Source: RPRC01 sp034933285 (lineage in GTDB: Bacteria; Desulfobacterota; Desulfuromonadia; Geobacterales; Geobacteraceae). From it: DNA of 64,000 nucleotides. The stretch is from contig JAYFNT010000024.1 of assembly GCA_034933285.1 (NCBI GenBank), positions 62,001-126,000 on the forward strand. Reading direction: 5' to 3'. The notes under the pieces are model-generated. The model saw nothing but the letters and a program-made list of their open reading frames with translations. It made no database searches and had not been told where the DNA came from. Both the position numbers and the translations under genes were made by a program. Position 1 is the first letter of the stretch, and each line of letters opens with the position of its first letter. Below, piece by piece: positions 18,024-28,333 of this stretch.

Positions 18024-19301
18024 TCAGTATTTGAAAACGAGGCTGGCTGCCAGCATATGTATGTCGGAACCGTACTTGCCGTTGGCAGTGCCTGAGCCCG
18101 GGAGACCTAAAGGATCGCCGATCGAATTGGCCTTATTGCGGCTCTCCAGCAACTGGTAGGCATAGCTGAGGGAAAGTGTGAGTTGCTTGAATGTCAGTTC
18201 GGTTCCCACGCAGAAAAGGTGGGTGTCCGCATCGGGTATGGATGGCTCGAAAGTTTCGTCGGGCACGGGATTGTCACTGTAAAGGTATCCGGCCAGCAGG
18301 GAAACGTTCTCATTCAGACGATAGCGAGCGCCGAGATTATAGGCGAAAGTGCTCTTCCAGTTTTTTTGTGCGGCCTGGGAAGTGCCGTCAGCGAAATTCA
18401 CCCGGAGCTGCCTGAACGAAGACCAGTCTTCCCAGCGGATACCCGCTTCAAGGGTTAGAGAATCGAACCCTTTGTAGCTGATCCCCGCGGTAACCTGCTG
18501 CGGAAGCGTCATGTCTGCCTTGCCGCGGGTGTTCACCAAATACGGCGGGACCTGCGTATCATAGCTGCCAGTCCCCTCGACCCCGATTTTAACCTCGCTC
18601 CTGTAAGTTGCGCCAACTGAAATCGTGCTGCTGACATCATACAGAAAACCGATGTTGAACCCGACACCGGTCCCATCGCCGGAGAATTTCGACCCGTTGT
18701 CCGGAATCGAATACGGAGGAAGAGTACCATTGAAAATGTAATACAATCCATTCATATCGATATTTTTCTCAAGCGTCGTATCCAGGTAGATTATGTCGAG
18801 TCCCGCGGCAAGAGTAATTTTCGGCGTAATCCTGACGGAAACGACCGGATTGAAGGCCAGGGTGAGGAGTTCGGAATTGGTAGCAATGTATCTCCCTTCC
18901 CAGGTCCTGCCCCAATCCGTTCCGAGGCCAAAGGGGGAAAAAACGCCGAAACCAACGCTTACACGGTCGGTTGCACGATGAGTTATGAAAAAGGTGCTCG
19001 GATAGAACACCGTATCTTTCGTCTCCGCCCTGCCTCCTGAAATGCCGGAAAACTCACGCGACGGGAAAAGCAGCGTCGTGCCGACCTCTACCTGTGTTCC
19101 GCTCAATCGATTAATGAGTGCCGGATTGTAAAAAACGCTCGAAGGCTCTTCACCATGTGCAGTCACTGCAGCCGCCTCTCCCAAGGGCGCTGCCCCGTGG
19201 GTAAAAATGCCGAAACCGGACGCCTTTGCGCCCGAAGGCAAGCATGTAAAGCATACGAATGCCATCAATAACACGTTGCGGAAGGAGAATTTCGTCAACA
19301 T
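18024..19301 (-). CDS. FadL/OmpP1-family outer-membrane transporter
   Basis: FadL-type proteins are 14-strand outer-membrane channels for long-chain fatty acids and other hydrophobic compounds. The 425-residue precursor has a signal peptide (MLTKFSFRNVLLMAFVCF, cleavage near GAKASG). It then has the diagnostic N-terminal hatch, SGFGIFTHGAAPLGEAAAV and SVFYNPALI, corresponding to the FadL NPA motif. Alternating beta-strands follow, and the C-terminus ends in an aromatic-rich strand (AASLVFKY). ATG 19301 is chosen over 19352 because AAAAGGAG lies six bases upstream. Its place just above the acyl-CoA synthetase pair suggests uptake of the acid that enzyme activates, which is an inference. Confidence 0.9.
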   Translation of the reverse strand: MLTKFSFRNVLLMAFVCFTCLPSGAKASGFGIFTHGAAPLGEAAAVTAHGEEPSSVFYNPALINRLSGTQVEVGTTLLFPSREFSGISGGRAETKDTVFYPSTFFITHRATDRVSVGFGVFSPFGLGTDWGRTWEGRYIATNSELLTLAFNPVVSVRITPKITLAAGLDIIYLDTTLEKNIDMNGLYYIFNGTLPPYSIPDNGSKFSGDGTGVGFNIGFLYDVSSTISVGATYRSEVKIGVEGTGSYDTQVPPYLVNTRGKADMTLPQQVTAGISYKGFDSLTLEAGIRWEDWSSFRQLRVNFADGTSQAAQKNWKSTFAYNLGARYRLNENVSLLAGYLYSDNPVPDETFEPSIPDADTHLFCVGTELTFKQLTLSLSYAYQLLESRNKANSIGDPLGLPGSGTANGKYGSDIHMLAASLVFKY

Positions 19302-19849
19302 GATCAACTCCTTTTCTGGCTGGAGCCAAACCCGTCCTAATTGCCAATACATTAATTAGCAATAACATATCCACACTACACGATTGAATATGAAAACATG
19401 CGATTATTTATAAGTCAAATCATTTTTTTAAGCACCGTTGGCCTGTCTATGGCTATTCAGTTCTTCTTAACTGTCTTTATGCATTTACAATTATTAATGA
19501 TAGTACATCCGGGAACTGCAGTTAATGACTGATAAAGGACGGAGCTGGGCTTTCGAGGAGATAGTGATACGGCGAAAGTAGCAAGATCTCGAAAACCGGG
19601 AAGGCGCTTGAAACCAGTAAAAGCTCTGACAAGTGAGTCATGAGTTAACAGATTATCACGAGCGACGAGGAAGTTCCGCTCTGGCCCCGGAAAGACTTTC
19701 CGGATGGGCTCTAATTATATGACAAGAGGGAATGCGTCTTTTTTGCTAAAATGACCCTAATCACTATTGCCCATCATCGAGTACAGTGGTATAAAATTTT
19801 GTCCCAACTGGCTCTTCTACCAATATCTCGACAAAGAAGCGGGGTTTGC
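19302..19849. other. Unexplained 550-base non-coding stretch with stem-loops
   Basis: There is no credible gene between fadL and the methyltransferase. The left third is AT-rich and probably holds the fadL promoter. From about 19510 to 19740 the plus strand becomes GC-richer and structured. TTTCGAG and CTCGAAA pair around a purine-rich loop (about 19551-19585), CCGGAA-AGACT-TTCCGG forms a tight hairpin near 19697-19713, and a T6 run follows near 19738-19743. It could be a small RNA or the leader of the methyltransferase gene. I compared it from memory with c-di-GMP, cobalamin, SAM, fluoride and group II intron signatures and could not match it. Confidence 0.35.
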
Positions 19850-20659
19850 ATGCAACACAAAGGGTATCTCATGGAAAGCGCTGACGAGGCCACGCGTCTC
19901 GATATGAAAACCGACGTGAAAGCATTGAACCGGCAGGCCCTCTGGGCAGGTATCAGGCCGGGTATGCGTGTCGCGGATATCGGCTCAGGCTCAGGGATTA
20001 CTACCTCGTACCTGCATGCCCTTGTACAGCCGGGTGGCGCCGTCACCGGCGTGGACGCTTCCGGAGAACGGATTGCATATGCCCGGGATCGTTACGGAGT
20101 CGGTGGAATAGAATTCCACAGGAAAGACCTGCTTCAGCCGCTGGATGAGCTGGGGAAGTTCGATTTCGTCTGGGTCCGTTTTGTCCTGGAATATTTCAGG
20201 AGCAACAGCGACTCACTGGTCAGGAACATTTCCAGCATCGTCAAACCTGGAGGAATATTATGCCTGGTAGACCTCGACCACAACTGCCTGAACCATTACG
20301 GAATGTCAACGAGGCTGGAGAAAACCCTGTTCGGAATAATCGGGGCTCTTCAGGAAAAAGCAAACTTCGACCCTTACGCAGGAAGGAAGCTTTATTCTTA
20401 TCTTTATGACCTGGGATACGAAGATATAAACGTGGAAGTCTCCGCCCATCACTTGATATACGGTTCTCTTCAGGAATCAGACTCGTTCAACTGGATGAAG
20501 AAAGTGGAAGTGGCACCGAAAAAAATCGGTTATGACTTTACAGAGTACGAAGGAGGCTACGAAGAGTTCCGCGAGGAATTCCGGTGCTTCTTCAATGATC
20601 CCAGAAGATTCACCTATTCTCCGATCATTTCCTGCAGAGGAAGAAAACCGGTGAAGTAA
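19850..20659 (+). CDS. SAM-dependent class I methyltransferase
   Basis: The 269-residue protein has a Rossmann-type methyltransferase core: motif I MRVADIGSGSGITTSYLH, acidic ribose-binding VTGVDASGERIAYA, and DFVWVRFVLEYFRSN. The N-terminus (GYLMESADEATRLDMKTD) is typical of a group of small-molecule methyltransferases in Geobacter-like bacteria whose substrates are unknown to me. ATG 19850 (MQHKGYLMES) fits that N-terminus better than the longer frame from 19751 or ATG 19871. The gene converges on the HD-GYP gene with eight bases between stops. Confidence 0.85.
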   Translation: MQHKGYLMESADEATRLDMKTDVKALNRQALWAGIRPGMRVADIGSGSGITTSYLHALVQPGGAVTGVDASGERIAYARDRYGVGGIEFHRKDLLQPLDELGKFDFVWVRFVLEYFRSNSDSLVRNISSIVKPGGILCLVDLDHNCLNHYGMSTRLEKTLFGIIGALQEKANFDPYAGRKLYSYLYDLGYEDINVEVSAHHLIYGSLQESDSFNWMKKVEVAPKKIGYDFTEYEGGYEEFREEFRCFFNDPRRFTYSPIISCRGRKPVK

Positions 20660-20667
20660 CAAAGCAA

Positions 20668-23022
20668 TCAGTTCACTACTTCACCCGCGGATGCGTAAAT
20701 AGGACCATTTCCCGCTATCGGGCTCTCTGCGATGAATCTGTTTTCCGGCTGGATTGAGCTTACCGCTTCTCGCAGAATCTCCCTGGATGGCTTCACATCC
20801 AGAAATTCAATACCGAACCCCGTGGGAAGAGCCTCATTAGTCGGAATTTCAGCGCAGTTGAGCCAGACAACCCTGCCGAGCGCGTGAAATTCACAAGGGT
20901 CGTTACACGGCAAAGTAAAGGCCAGCTCGATCATGGAGCCACATTTCACGTCACAATCAGAAGCCACATACATCCCCCCAGCACTGATATCTTCGCAGGC
21001 GCCGGCTAAAGTAGTACCGTTAATGACCAGGGACAGGGGAATCATGCATGATTCACGTTCTCTGTGCAGCGCATAAATGGGAAATGATTGCCTGCTTGCT
21101 TCATTTATGAAATCCGGGTTTTTTTTCATGAAATCGAGAAATGCGTTTACCACCCTTTTCTCGAAGTGTTTCCCCACATGCTCCTTAAGCAATCTGACGG
21201 CATCGGATAACGGCATGGGGTCCCGGTAATGGCGTTTCGCGGTAATGGCTTCGAAGAAATCCGCAACGGCAATTATCTTGGCGCCAAAGGGTATTTCCTG
21301 CCCTTTCAGGCCCGCCGGGTATCCGCTGCCGTCGATTTTCTCGTGATGGCTACCCGCGATTTCAGGCACCTGGCGGTAAATGCCCTCGAAGTTTATCTGC
21401 GCCAATATCTCACGCGTCTTCGACGCGTGGGACTTCACCTCGTCATATTCCTCCTCAGTCAGCCTGCCTTCCTTCTTCAGGATCGAGTCGGGGATGCCTA
21501 TCTTCCCATAGTCATGCAACAGGGCCGCGACCCTGATCATCTCGCAGTAATCCTTGCCGAGACCTAGTTCCCGGCATATTCCTACAGCATATTTGGTAAC
21601 CTTTTCAGCATGCCCTGCGGTAAGATTGTCCCTTGTATCAATGCTCGCCGCAAGAACCTGGAGAGTCGAACTGAACTGGTGTACGCGGTATTCATTGAGC
21701 ATGGCATTACGAATACTGATACCTATCACCGTGGAAATTCCCATGAGAAGGTTCATGTGACTTTGGAGCAACGGCTTCTTGGTTTGCACATTGTCGACAA
21801 CAAGTATGCCCAGTGAATTTCCGTCACAAACAATGGGGCAAACGATGAATGACTGGGCGCCCAATTTTTTCGCAAAAGTCAGGCTGTGGGGAGAAAGGTC
21901 CGTTTTTATCTCATCGAAGTCATTTATCAGATAGGGCTTCTGTTCACGGAACGAAATTACGAATATCCCCCGCGACTCAGGCCTGTCGAGGTGGAATGTG
22001 GTCTTTTTAAAAAGATTTTCCAGCTCTTCCGAATAGCCGAACCCGGCCCTGAACAACAGTCGTGTCTTGTCCTGGTCCGTGAGAAAGATCATGCAGCGAT
22101 CGTAATCGAGACGTTTCTGCAGCACGTGAATGACATTGCTCAGGATGGCATCGATATCGGTCTGCTTGTTGATTGCCTGTCCAATCTCGTTTGTCATCAG
22201 GGCATTATTGTAATTCTGGTTGATCTGCTCCAGCAGTTTATCGGTAGATTCACGCAGGTTATCGAGCCCCGCATTGAGATCCTGCTTCTCCTTGCAAACG
22301 GCAACAAGACTCACCAGCAGAATTATTGACACTGCGGAGGGGAAAACAGCGATCAGAGAAAGCCATCCACCAAGGCAGAACGAGACAGCACACAGCACGA
22401 ACAGGATGGACGCACTGTAGTTCCGAATCCTTGTCCAGGAAACAGAGGCGGGCTTTTCCCAGGAAATAATATATCGGCAGACATTGCCGTTCTCAAAAAG
22501 ACACTCAGGATGCTCTATGCTTGGGAGCTTGCAATTGAAAACCTCTGCAATGGCTTCCATAAAGCCGATCCTGTTTTCGCACTGGAAGCGCTTCTCCTGT
22601 ACACCCTCCTCCAGGGTAACGGTGATTTCGACCTTGTTGGATGCCAGTTTTCTCGACTCGTACACTGATGACCTGGTAAAGTTTTTTGTGGTTTTGCCGA
22701 TCATCTCGTAGACTTTTGCAGGGCTGACAAGTCCCAGAACATATTGGCGCATCACACCGATTGCCTCCGGGGAAGCAGCGTATCTTCCTGCTTCCCTGGC
22801 TATGTTCTCATTGCCTGTCAGCTTGACGAGCCTCTCATAAAACAGATCTACTTGCTCCTGGTCGAACCAGTGCCCTTGATCCGCCACTTCGTAGGGTTCC
22901 ATTTTTGCGAATTGCAGCAATTCGCTTATGTTGACATAGCTGTACTTTCTCTTAATCAACTTGATATAAGTGTCAATAATCCTGCTATTATATAATTGCT
23001 GTTTGATTTTATCAGTTTCCAT
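20668..23022 (-). CDS. Membrane GAF / HD-GYP c-di-GMP phosphodiesterase with PilZ domain
   Basis: The 784-residue signalling protein has several parts. The N-terminal domain (about 1-190, AREAGRYAASPEAIGVMRQY) resembles a small-molecule-binding domain of deltaproteobacterial sensors. Two membrane segments lie near residues 205-245 and a GAF domain near 290-440. An HD-GYP domain (about 455-640) has LLHDYGKIGIP and DGSGYPAGLKG intact, so it can probably hydrolyse c-di-GMP. The C-terminal PilZ domain has DISAGG, but the RxxxR ligand motif is degraded (RERESCM), so c-di-GMP binding there is doubtful. It follows the multi-PilZ gene by 47 bases on the same strand, a likely two-gene c-di-GMP operon. 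Confidence 0.9.
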   Translation of the reverse strand: METDKIKQQLYNSRIIDTYIKLIKRKYSYVNISELLQFAKMEPYEVADQGHWFDQEQVDLFYERLVKLTGNENIAREAGRYAASPEAIGVMRQYVLGLVSPAKVYEMIGKTTKNFTRSSVYESRKLASNKVEITVTLEEGVQEKRFQCENRIGFMEAIAEVFNCKLPSIEHPECLFENGNVCRYIISWEKPASVSWTRIRNYSASILFVLCAVSFCLGGWLSLIAVFPSAVSIILLVSLVAVCKEKQDLNAGLDNLRESTDKLLEQINQNYNNALMTNEIGQAINKQTDIDAILSNVIHVLQKRLDYDRCMIFLTDQDKTRLLFRAGFGYSEELENLFKKTTFHLDRPESRGIFVISFREQKPYLINDFDEIKTDLSPHSLTFAKKLGAQSFIVCPIVCDGNSLGILVVDNVQTKKPLLQSHMNLLMGISTVIGISIRNAMLNEYRVHQFSSTLQVLAASIDTRDNLTAGHAEKVTKYAVGICRELGLGKDYCEMIRVAALLHDYGKIGIPDSILKKEGRLTEEEYDEVKSHASKTREILAQINFEGIYRQVPEIAGSHHEKIDGSGYPAGLKGQEIPFGAKIIAVADFFEAITAKRHYRDPMPLSDAVRLLKEHVGKHFEKRVVNAFLDFMKKNPDFINEASRQSFPIYALHRERESCMIPLSLVINGTTLAGACEDISAGGMYVASDCDVKCGSMIELAFTLPCNDPCEFHALGRVVWLNCAEIPTNEALPTGFGIEFLDVKPSREILREAVSSIQPENRFIAESPIAGNGPIYASAGEVVN

Positions 23023-23069
23023 TCAACACCGTATCAACCTTCAACGTTTCTACATCCCTTAACCCACGA

Positions 23070-25142
23070 CTATTCACGATGGTGATGCATCATCCAATCT
23101 ATAGATCTGAAATAACCGTCTGTATATTGCATGTTCAAGATCCAAAGGTGGTAAATCTTGTCATAATCGATCTGTCTTCTGTCAGCATAAGATGCAGGGT
23201 ATATCATGACGGGAATATATTCACTGTCATAATATTTCGACAACAGGGAATAAATCATAAACAGGGTCCCCCGTGGGAATTCCTCTTCATCTATAATAAA
23301 CGTATGTATACAGTTCGTCAGGTCTGACATGTTCAGCCCGATGTCCGAAACATTAATCACAAAGACAGCTTTCAGTCTCCCATTTCGCTTGAGAGAATAA
23401 AGATGCTTTTCTTTCCTGAAACCGGTACTCTCGTACTCCCTTACGATTTCATCATGACCGAGCATGTGCGGCTCAAGGTCCAGCGCATTCAGCAGAAGCC
23501 CCCCTGAGGTGTACCGGTAAAAACTCTCCAGTTCAATCAGGTCTTCCTTCTGTGTTTTTTGAAGAGACCATGGCCCCGCCAGATCCCACTGGTCAACGAG
23601 TCCCTTCCGGTAATGGAAATAAGCGAAGGCATCGAGCGAGCAACCGTTTCTGTCATTTATCTGCTTGGCGATGCCGCCGAAAACCCTCTGCGGAAACTTG
23701 TTGTCTGGCCTGTAGTAGCAGGCGACAAAGTTCATGCGCGTAGAGCAGAGCCCGTGCGAGTCGTTTATGGAGCGCCCGATCTGCTCAAGCACCGACAGCC
23801 CGGTCCTTTTGCCTGACCGCTTGTCGGCAGCATGGTGATGTATCAGCCACGTGTACTCATAAAAGCGCACCATAGCTATGTGAGCGTAAATCCTGCCGTT
23901 CTTTTGATAAACGAAATGTCTCGCTATATGCGGATTACTGTTGTAAAGCCTCTCGTAAGTCTCTTTGAACTTTTCCTTCTGAGCCTGAATAAATGAGTAT
24001 TTTTCAGGATAAAGAAAGCCTGTCTGAAAAAACAACTCCCAAAGGGCATCCATATCCAGTTTGTTGCAGATATAAGAATTGCGATCCTTTGCCTGATGAA
24101 GGAGGGCCATGAGTCTTACATGCTCGTTGATATCCATGTCCAGAATGGCAAGCCCGCATTTGACCCTGTTCTTTCCCTCCGCCACTGTCTTAACGTCACG
24201 ATAGACAACCTGGACACTGCAGCGGATGGACATGATACTTGCCAGATCGATACTCAATTCGGGAATGATCCTCCCCGGAAGCAGAACAGAATTTTCTTCG
24301 CTTTCTTCCACCGAAAGTCCGGATCCCGAAATGTCTATTACCTTGAGGTTAACCGTTTTTCCGGTAAGAGGATCGACAAAGACTGCGTCAGGCGAGGGAA
24401 CAAGACTGTGACGGGAACTCCTGTATTCCTTGGGCTCAAATCTGCATATCCTGGAATGGAGCGGCTTCATGACGAATGATCGCGTCCTTTGGCCGGCATT
24501 CTGACTGATTATCTCGCAGTCGCCCGAATATAGTACCTCGTTGTTATCGCTCAGTACTATATGCACCGGCGTGACCTTGTTGACCCATTGGAATGATTGC
24601 GGCGGGACACATGTCAAGTCGATACGGAATGACGCAGCGCAAAAGTCGACGAGCTCGCCGTTGAACATCGTCCCATTCTGCAGGAAACGGACATGGATGT
24701 CACGACATGGATGTCTGTTGATTTTACGGCAACTTATCTCATCGCACGTATCGGGCAGATGGAAGCTGATTCCATTCGCCGTAATATCAATCAGTTCTGC
24801 TTCGACGTGCAGCGGTTCCTGGGGATCCGGCACAATGAAACTTTCGTACCGGTGAGTTTCGAGTTTCTGCTCCAGGCCGTCAAACTTGACCCAGAGACAT
24901 TCCAGATTGTCATCCAGACAAGGGAGTGGTTTGGCTTTGAGGGTTATTGTGGTACCATATTTCGAGTGTTTGAAGTTGACAAGAATGGGTTCATCTTTGA
25001 AGTTGAGATAGTTCAGCCTGTTGACGAGATGTTTCCTGACGACTTCCTTCTTCTTCCGGGCACGGCATGCCGTTGAATCCTCGTCCGGCACGACGTTTTC
25101 CAAAGCTGCTACATCGTTGTATGTGCCGCAGACTTCGAACAA
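23070..25142 (-). CDS. Large multi-PilZ protein with uncharacterised C-terminal half
   Basis: The 690-residue soluble protein has PilZ-like barrels in its N-terminal half: DITANG (residues 119-124), a second with RHPCR (143-147) but no DxSxxG, and a third with DISGSG (270-275) but RSSRH in place of RxxxR. The two c-di-GMP ligand motifs are therefore spread over different barrels. The C-terminal 320 residues have alpha/beta character (IYAHIAMVRFYEYTWLIHHH) that recalls GNAT-like acyltransferases, but I cannot confirm this. The start is a TTG supported by GGGAGGG about six bases upstream; no earlier in-frame start exists. It is co-oriented with the HD-GYP gene. Confidence 0.75.
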   Translation of the reverse strand: MFEVCGTYNDVAALENVVPDEDSTACRARKKKEVVRKHLVNRLNYLNFKDEPILVNFKHSKYGTTITLKAKPLPCLDDNLECLWVKFDGLEQKLETHRYESFIVPDPQEPLHVEAELIDITANGISFHLPDTCDEISCRKINRHPCRDIHVRFLQNGTMFNGELVDFCAASFRIDLTCVPPQSFQWVNKVTPVHIVLSDNNEVLYSGDCEIISQNAGQRTRSFVMKPLHSRICRFEPKEYRSSRHSLVPSPDAVFVDPLTGKTVNLKVIDISGSGLSVEESEENSVLLPGRIIPELSIDLASIMSIRCSVQVVYRDVKTVAEGKNRVKCGLAILDMDINEHVRLMALLHQAKDRNSYICNKLDMDALWELFFQTGFLYPEKYSFIQAQKEKFKETYERLYNSNPHIARHFVYQKNGRIYAHIAMVRFYEYTWLIHHHAADKRSGKRTGLSVLEQIGRSINDSHGLCSTRMNFVACYYRPDNKFPQRVFGGIAKQINDRNGCSLDAFAYFHYRKGLVDQWDLAGPWSLQKTQKEDLIELESFYRYTSGGLLLNALDLEPHMLGHDEIVREYESTGFRKEKHLYSLKRNGRLKAVFVINVSDIGLNMSDLTNCIHTFIIDEEEFPRGTLFMIYSLLSKYYDSEYIPVMIYPASYADRRQIDYDKIYHLWILNMQYTDGYFRSIDWMMHHHRE

Positions 25143-25458
25143 AGCAGTCCCTCCCGTACATACGGCAACTTCCGGAAATAGTCACCCGCGCGATTCGTAC
25201 CACCAATTTGCTTTGACTGCCGGCAGGCATTGGAGACGACAATGTGGGGGACGATTATTCTCATTAACACATTAGCTTTTTCATTTACCACAAAAGCTTT
25301 GCATGTGCAAGCATTGAATTTTAAAGAGGTTTGCATTTCCTTACACGATCCGCGGAAGCTAACGCTTTCGAATTGACGCATCCCAATGATACACGCCACA
25401 TAAACGCAAAAAAGGCGGGTTTCCCCGCCTTTTCTTGCCATGTCATACTATCCGATCG
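25143..25458. other. Intergenic region, atpC end to PilZ gene start
   Basis: This stretch holds the atp operon terminator at its left end and, presumably, the promoter of the PilZ/HD-GYP operon. It is AT-rich around 25250-25330. No gene was recognised, and no GEMM-type c-di-GMP riboswitch core was seen. Confidence 0.4.
25408..25434 (-). terminator. Intrinsic terminator of the atp operon
   Basis: On the minus strand the hairpin GGCGGGGAAACCCGCC, extended by flanking A-T pairs, is followed by a T run, 25 bases after the atpC stop. Confidence 0.85.
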
Positions 25459-25872
25459 TTATCTGGCCGCTCTCGATGCAACCTGCACCCTGATAAGCGC
25501 ACGCTGCAGAGCTGATTCGTATATAATGAAATCCCTGTCCTCACGGGAGAGCTTCCTGAGAGCCTCCTCGGCGCGTCCCAGTGCTTCCTTGGCGCGCTCA
25601 AGATCGATTTCATCGGCCCTTTCCGCTGTTTCCACCAGAATGGTTATGCGGTCGTCCGCTATTTCAAAATAGCCCCAATTCAATGCAAGGTGGTTGATTT
25701 TGCTGTCCTTGGCATATACAAGCTCGCCTATCTTCAATGAAGTGAGGAAGGCAGCGTGCCCCGGGAGAACGGTAAATTCACCGAGAACACCGGATGCGGT
25801 TACCATATCCACTTCTTCCGTGAGGACTTTCCTGTATGGTGTTACCAGTTCGAGCTGCAGTTTTTCCGCCAT
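25459..25872 (-). CDS. atpC: F1 ATP synthase epsilon subunit
   Basis: Epsilon is part of the rotor stalk and inhibits ATP hydrolysis. The 137-residue protein has the N-terminal beta-sandwich (LQLELVTPYRKVLTEEVDMV, GEFTVLPGHAAFLTSLKIGE) and a C-terminal helical hairpin (ALGRAEEALRKLS). It is last in the operon. Confidence 0.96.
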   Translation of the reverse strand: MAEKLQLELVTPYRKVLTEEVDMVTASGVLGEFTVLPGHAAFLTSLKIGELVYAKDSKINHLALNWGYFEIADDRITILVETAERADEIDLERAKEALGRAEEALRKLSREDRDFIIYESALQRALIRVQVASRAAR

Positions 25873-25958
25873 GTATAAATCCTTATCGGCCGTCTTCCGG
25901 CTTGCCGAAAGCGTCTTTCTCCCCTTAGCCTTTTTTCCCGCTCAGCCTTTCCTTCAGA

Positions 25959-27371
<1,413 letters not shown>

Positions 27372-27449
27372 CTGGTCCCTTCCTCCTGCGGCCCGCCCAG
27401 CGGACCGTGCTCTATGATAAATCTGATATTGTGGGTCTTAATAGTGTTC

Positions 27450-28313
27450 TCAAGCCTTGATGGACTCGGCGCCCGAGATGATCTCCATCAATTCCGTGGT
27501 AATGGCGGCCTGTCTCGCACGGTTGTACTGCAGCGTCAGCTTTCCGATCATCTCCGTCGCATTCTTTGATGCACTGTCCATGGCAGTCATCCTGGCTCCG
27601 TGCTCAGACGCTACGGACTCCAGCATGGCATGAAAAATCTGAACCTCGATATGCTTCGGGAACAGTTCGTTCAGGAGTTCCTCTTTGGAAGGCTCATAGA
27701 TTGCCTCCATAAGGAACTCTTCTTCGCTCTCCTTCGGAGCCTCGATCGGAAGCAACCGCTTCAGTGTTATATCCTGGGACATGACACTCCTGAAAGCGTT
27801 ATAAAGCAGGTATACCTCATCGTATTCGTCAGCCATATAACCTTCTATCAGTTCCTGCCCGATAAGTGCGGCTTCCTGGTAGTTGAGGGTCGACAATATG
27901 TTGGAGTAGTTTTTCCGGATCGTTGCGCGCCTTCGGAGATACTCGTGCCCCTTCCTGCCGATGGTGAGGAGGGTTATCTCACTGAAACGTGACGTGTTTT
28001 CGCGGATGAATCCTTCCGCTGCCTTGCATATGTTGGCGTTGAAGCCGCCACACAGGCCTCTGTCCGAGCTGATGACTATGAGAAGCGCCCTCTCCGCCTT
28101 TTCCTTCTGCAACAGAGGGTTGCCCTCCTGTCCACCGCTGCCGGAAAGCCTCTGGAGAACCTCCGTGAGCTTTTCGGCATAGGGACGGGCAGCCAGCACA
28201 TTCTCCTGGGCACGACGCAGCTTCGCCGCGGCGACCATTTTCATGGCCTTGGTGATCTGGCGCGTGCTTTTGACCGAATTAATTCGTTTCCTGATGTTTT
28301 TCAGGCTTGCCAT
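27450..28313 (-). CDS. atpG: F1 ATP synthase gamma subunit
   Basis: This is the central rotor shaft, 287 residues. The N-terminal helix MASLKNIRKRINSVKSTRQI and the C-terminal helix with MIGKLTLQYNRARQAAITTE carry the family signatures. It lies between atpA and atpD in the usual order. Confidence 0.97.
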   Translation of the reverse strand: MASLKNIRKRINSVKSTRQITKAMKMVAAAKLRRAQENVLAARPYAEKLTEVLQRLSGSGGQEGNPLLQKEKAERALLIVISSDRGLCGGFNANICKAAEGFIRENTSRFSEITLLTIGRKGHEYLRRRATIRKNYSNILSTLNYQEAALIGQELIEGYMADEYDEVYLLYNAFRSVMSQDITLKRLLPIEAPKESEEEFLMEAIYEPSKEELLNELFPKHIEVQIFHAMLESVASEHGARMTAMDSASKNATEMIGKLTLQYNRARQAAITTELMEIISGAESIKA

Positions 28314-28333
28314 GGGGGCTGTTCCGTCCTTCT

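Noticed and set aside
19500..19760. Group II intron, c-di-GMP (GEMM) or cobalamin riboswitch
   Set aside because: No domain V sequence, no conserved GEMM core and no cobalamin-box were found; left as unexplained.
25143..25458. c-di-GMP riboswitch upstream of the PilZ gene
   Set aside because: The minus-strand leader lacks the GEMM GCAAAGCC-type core and paired helices.
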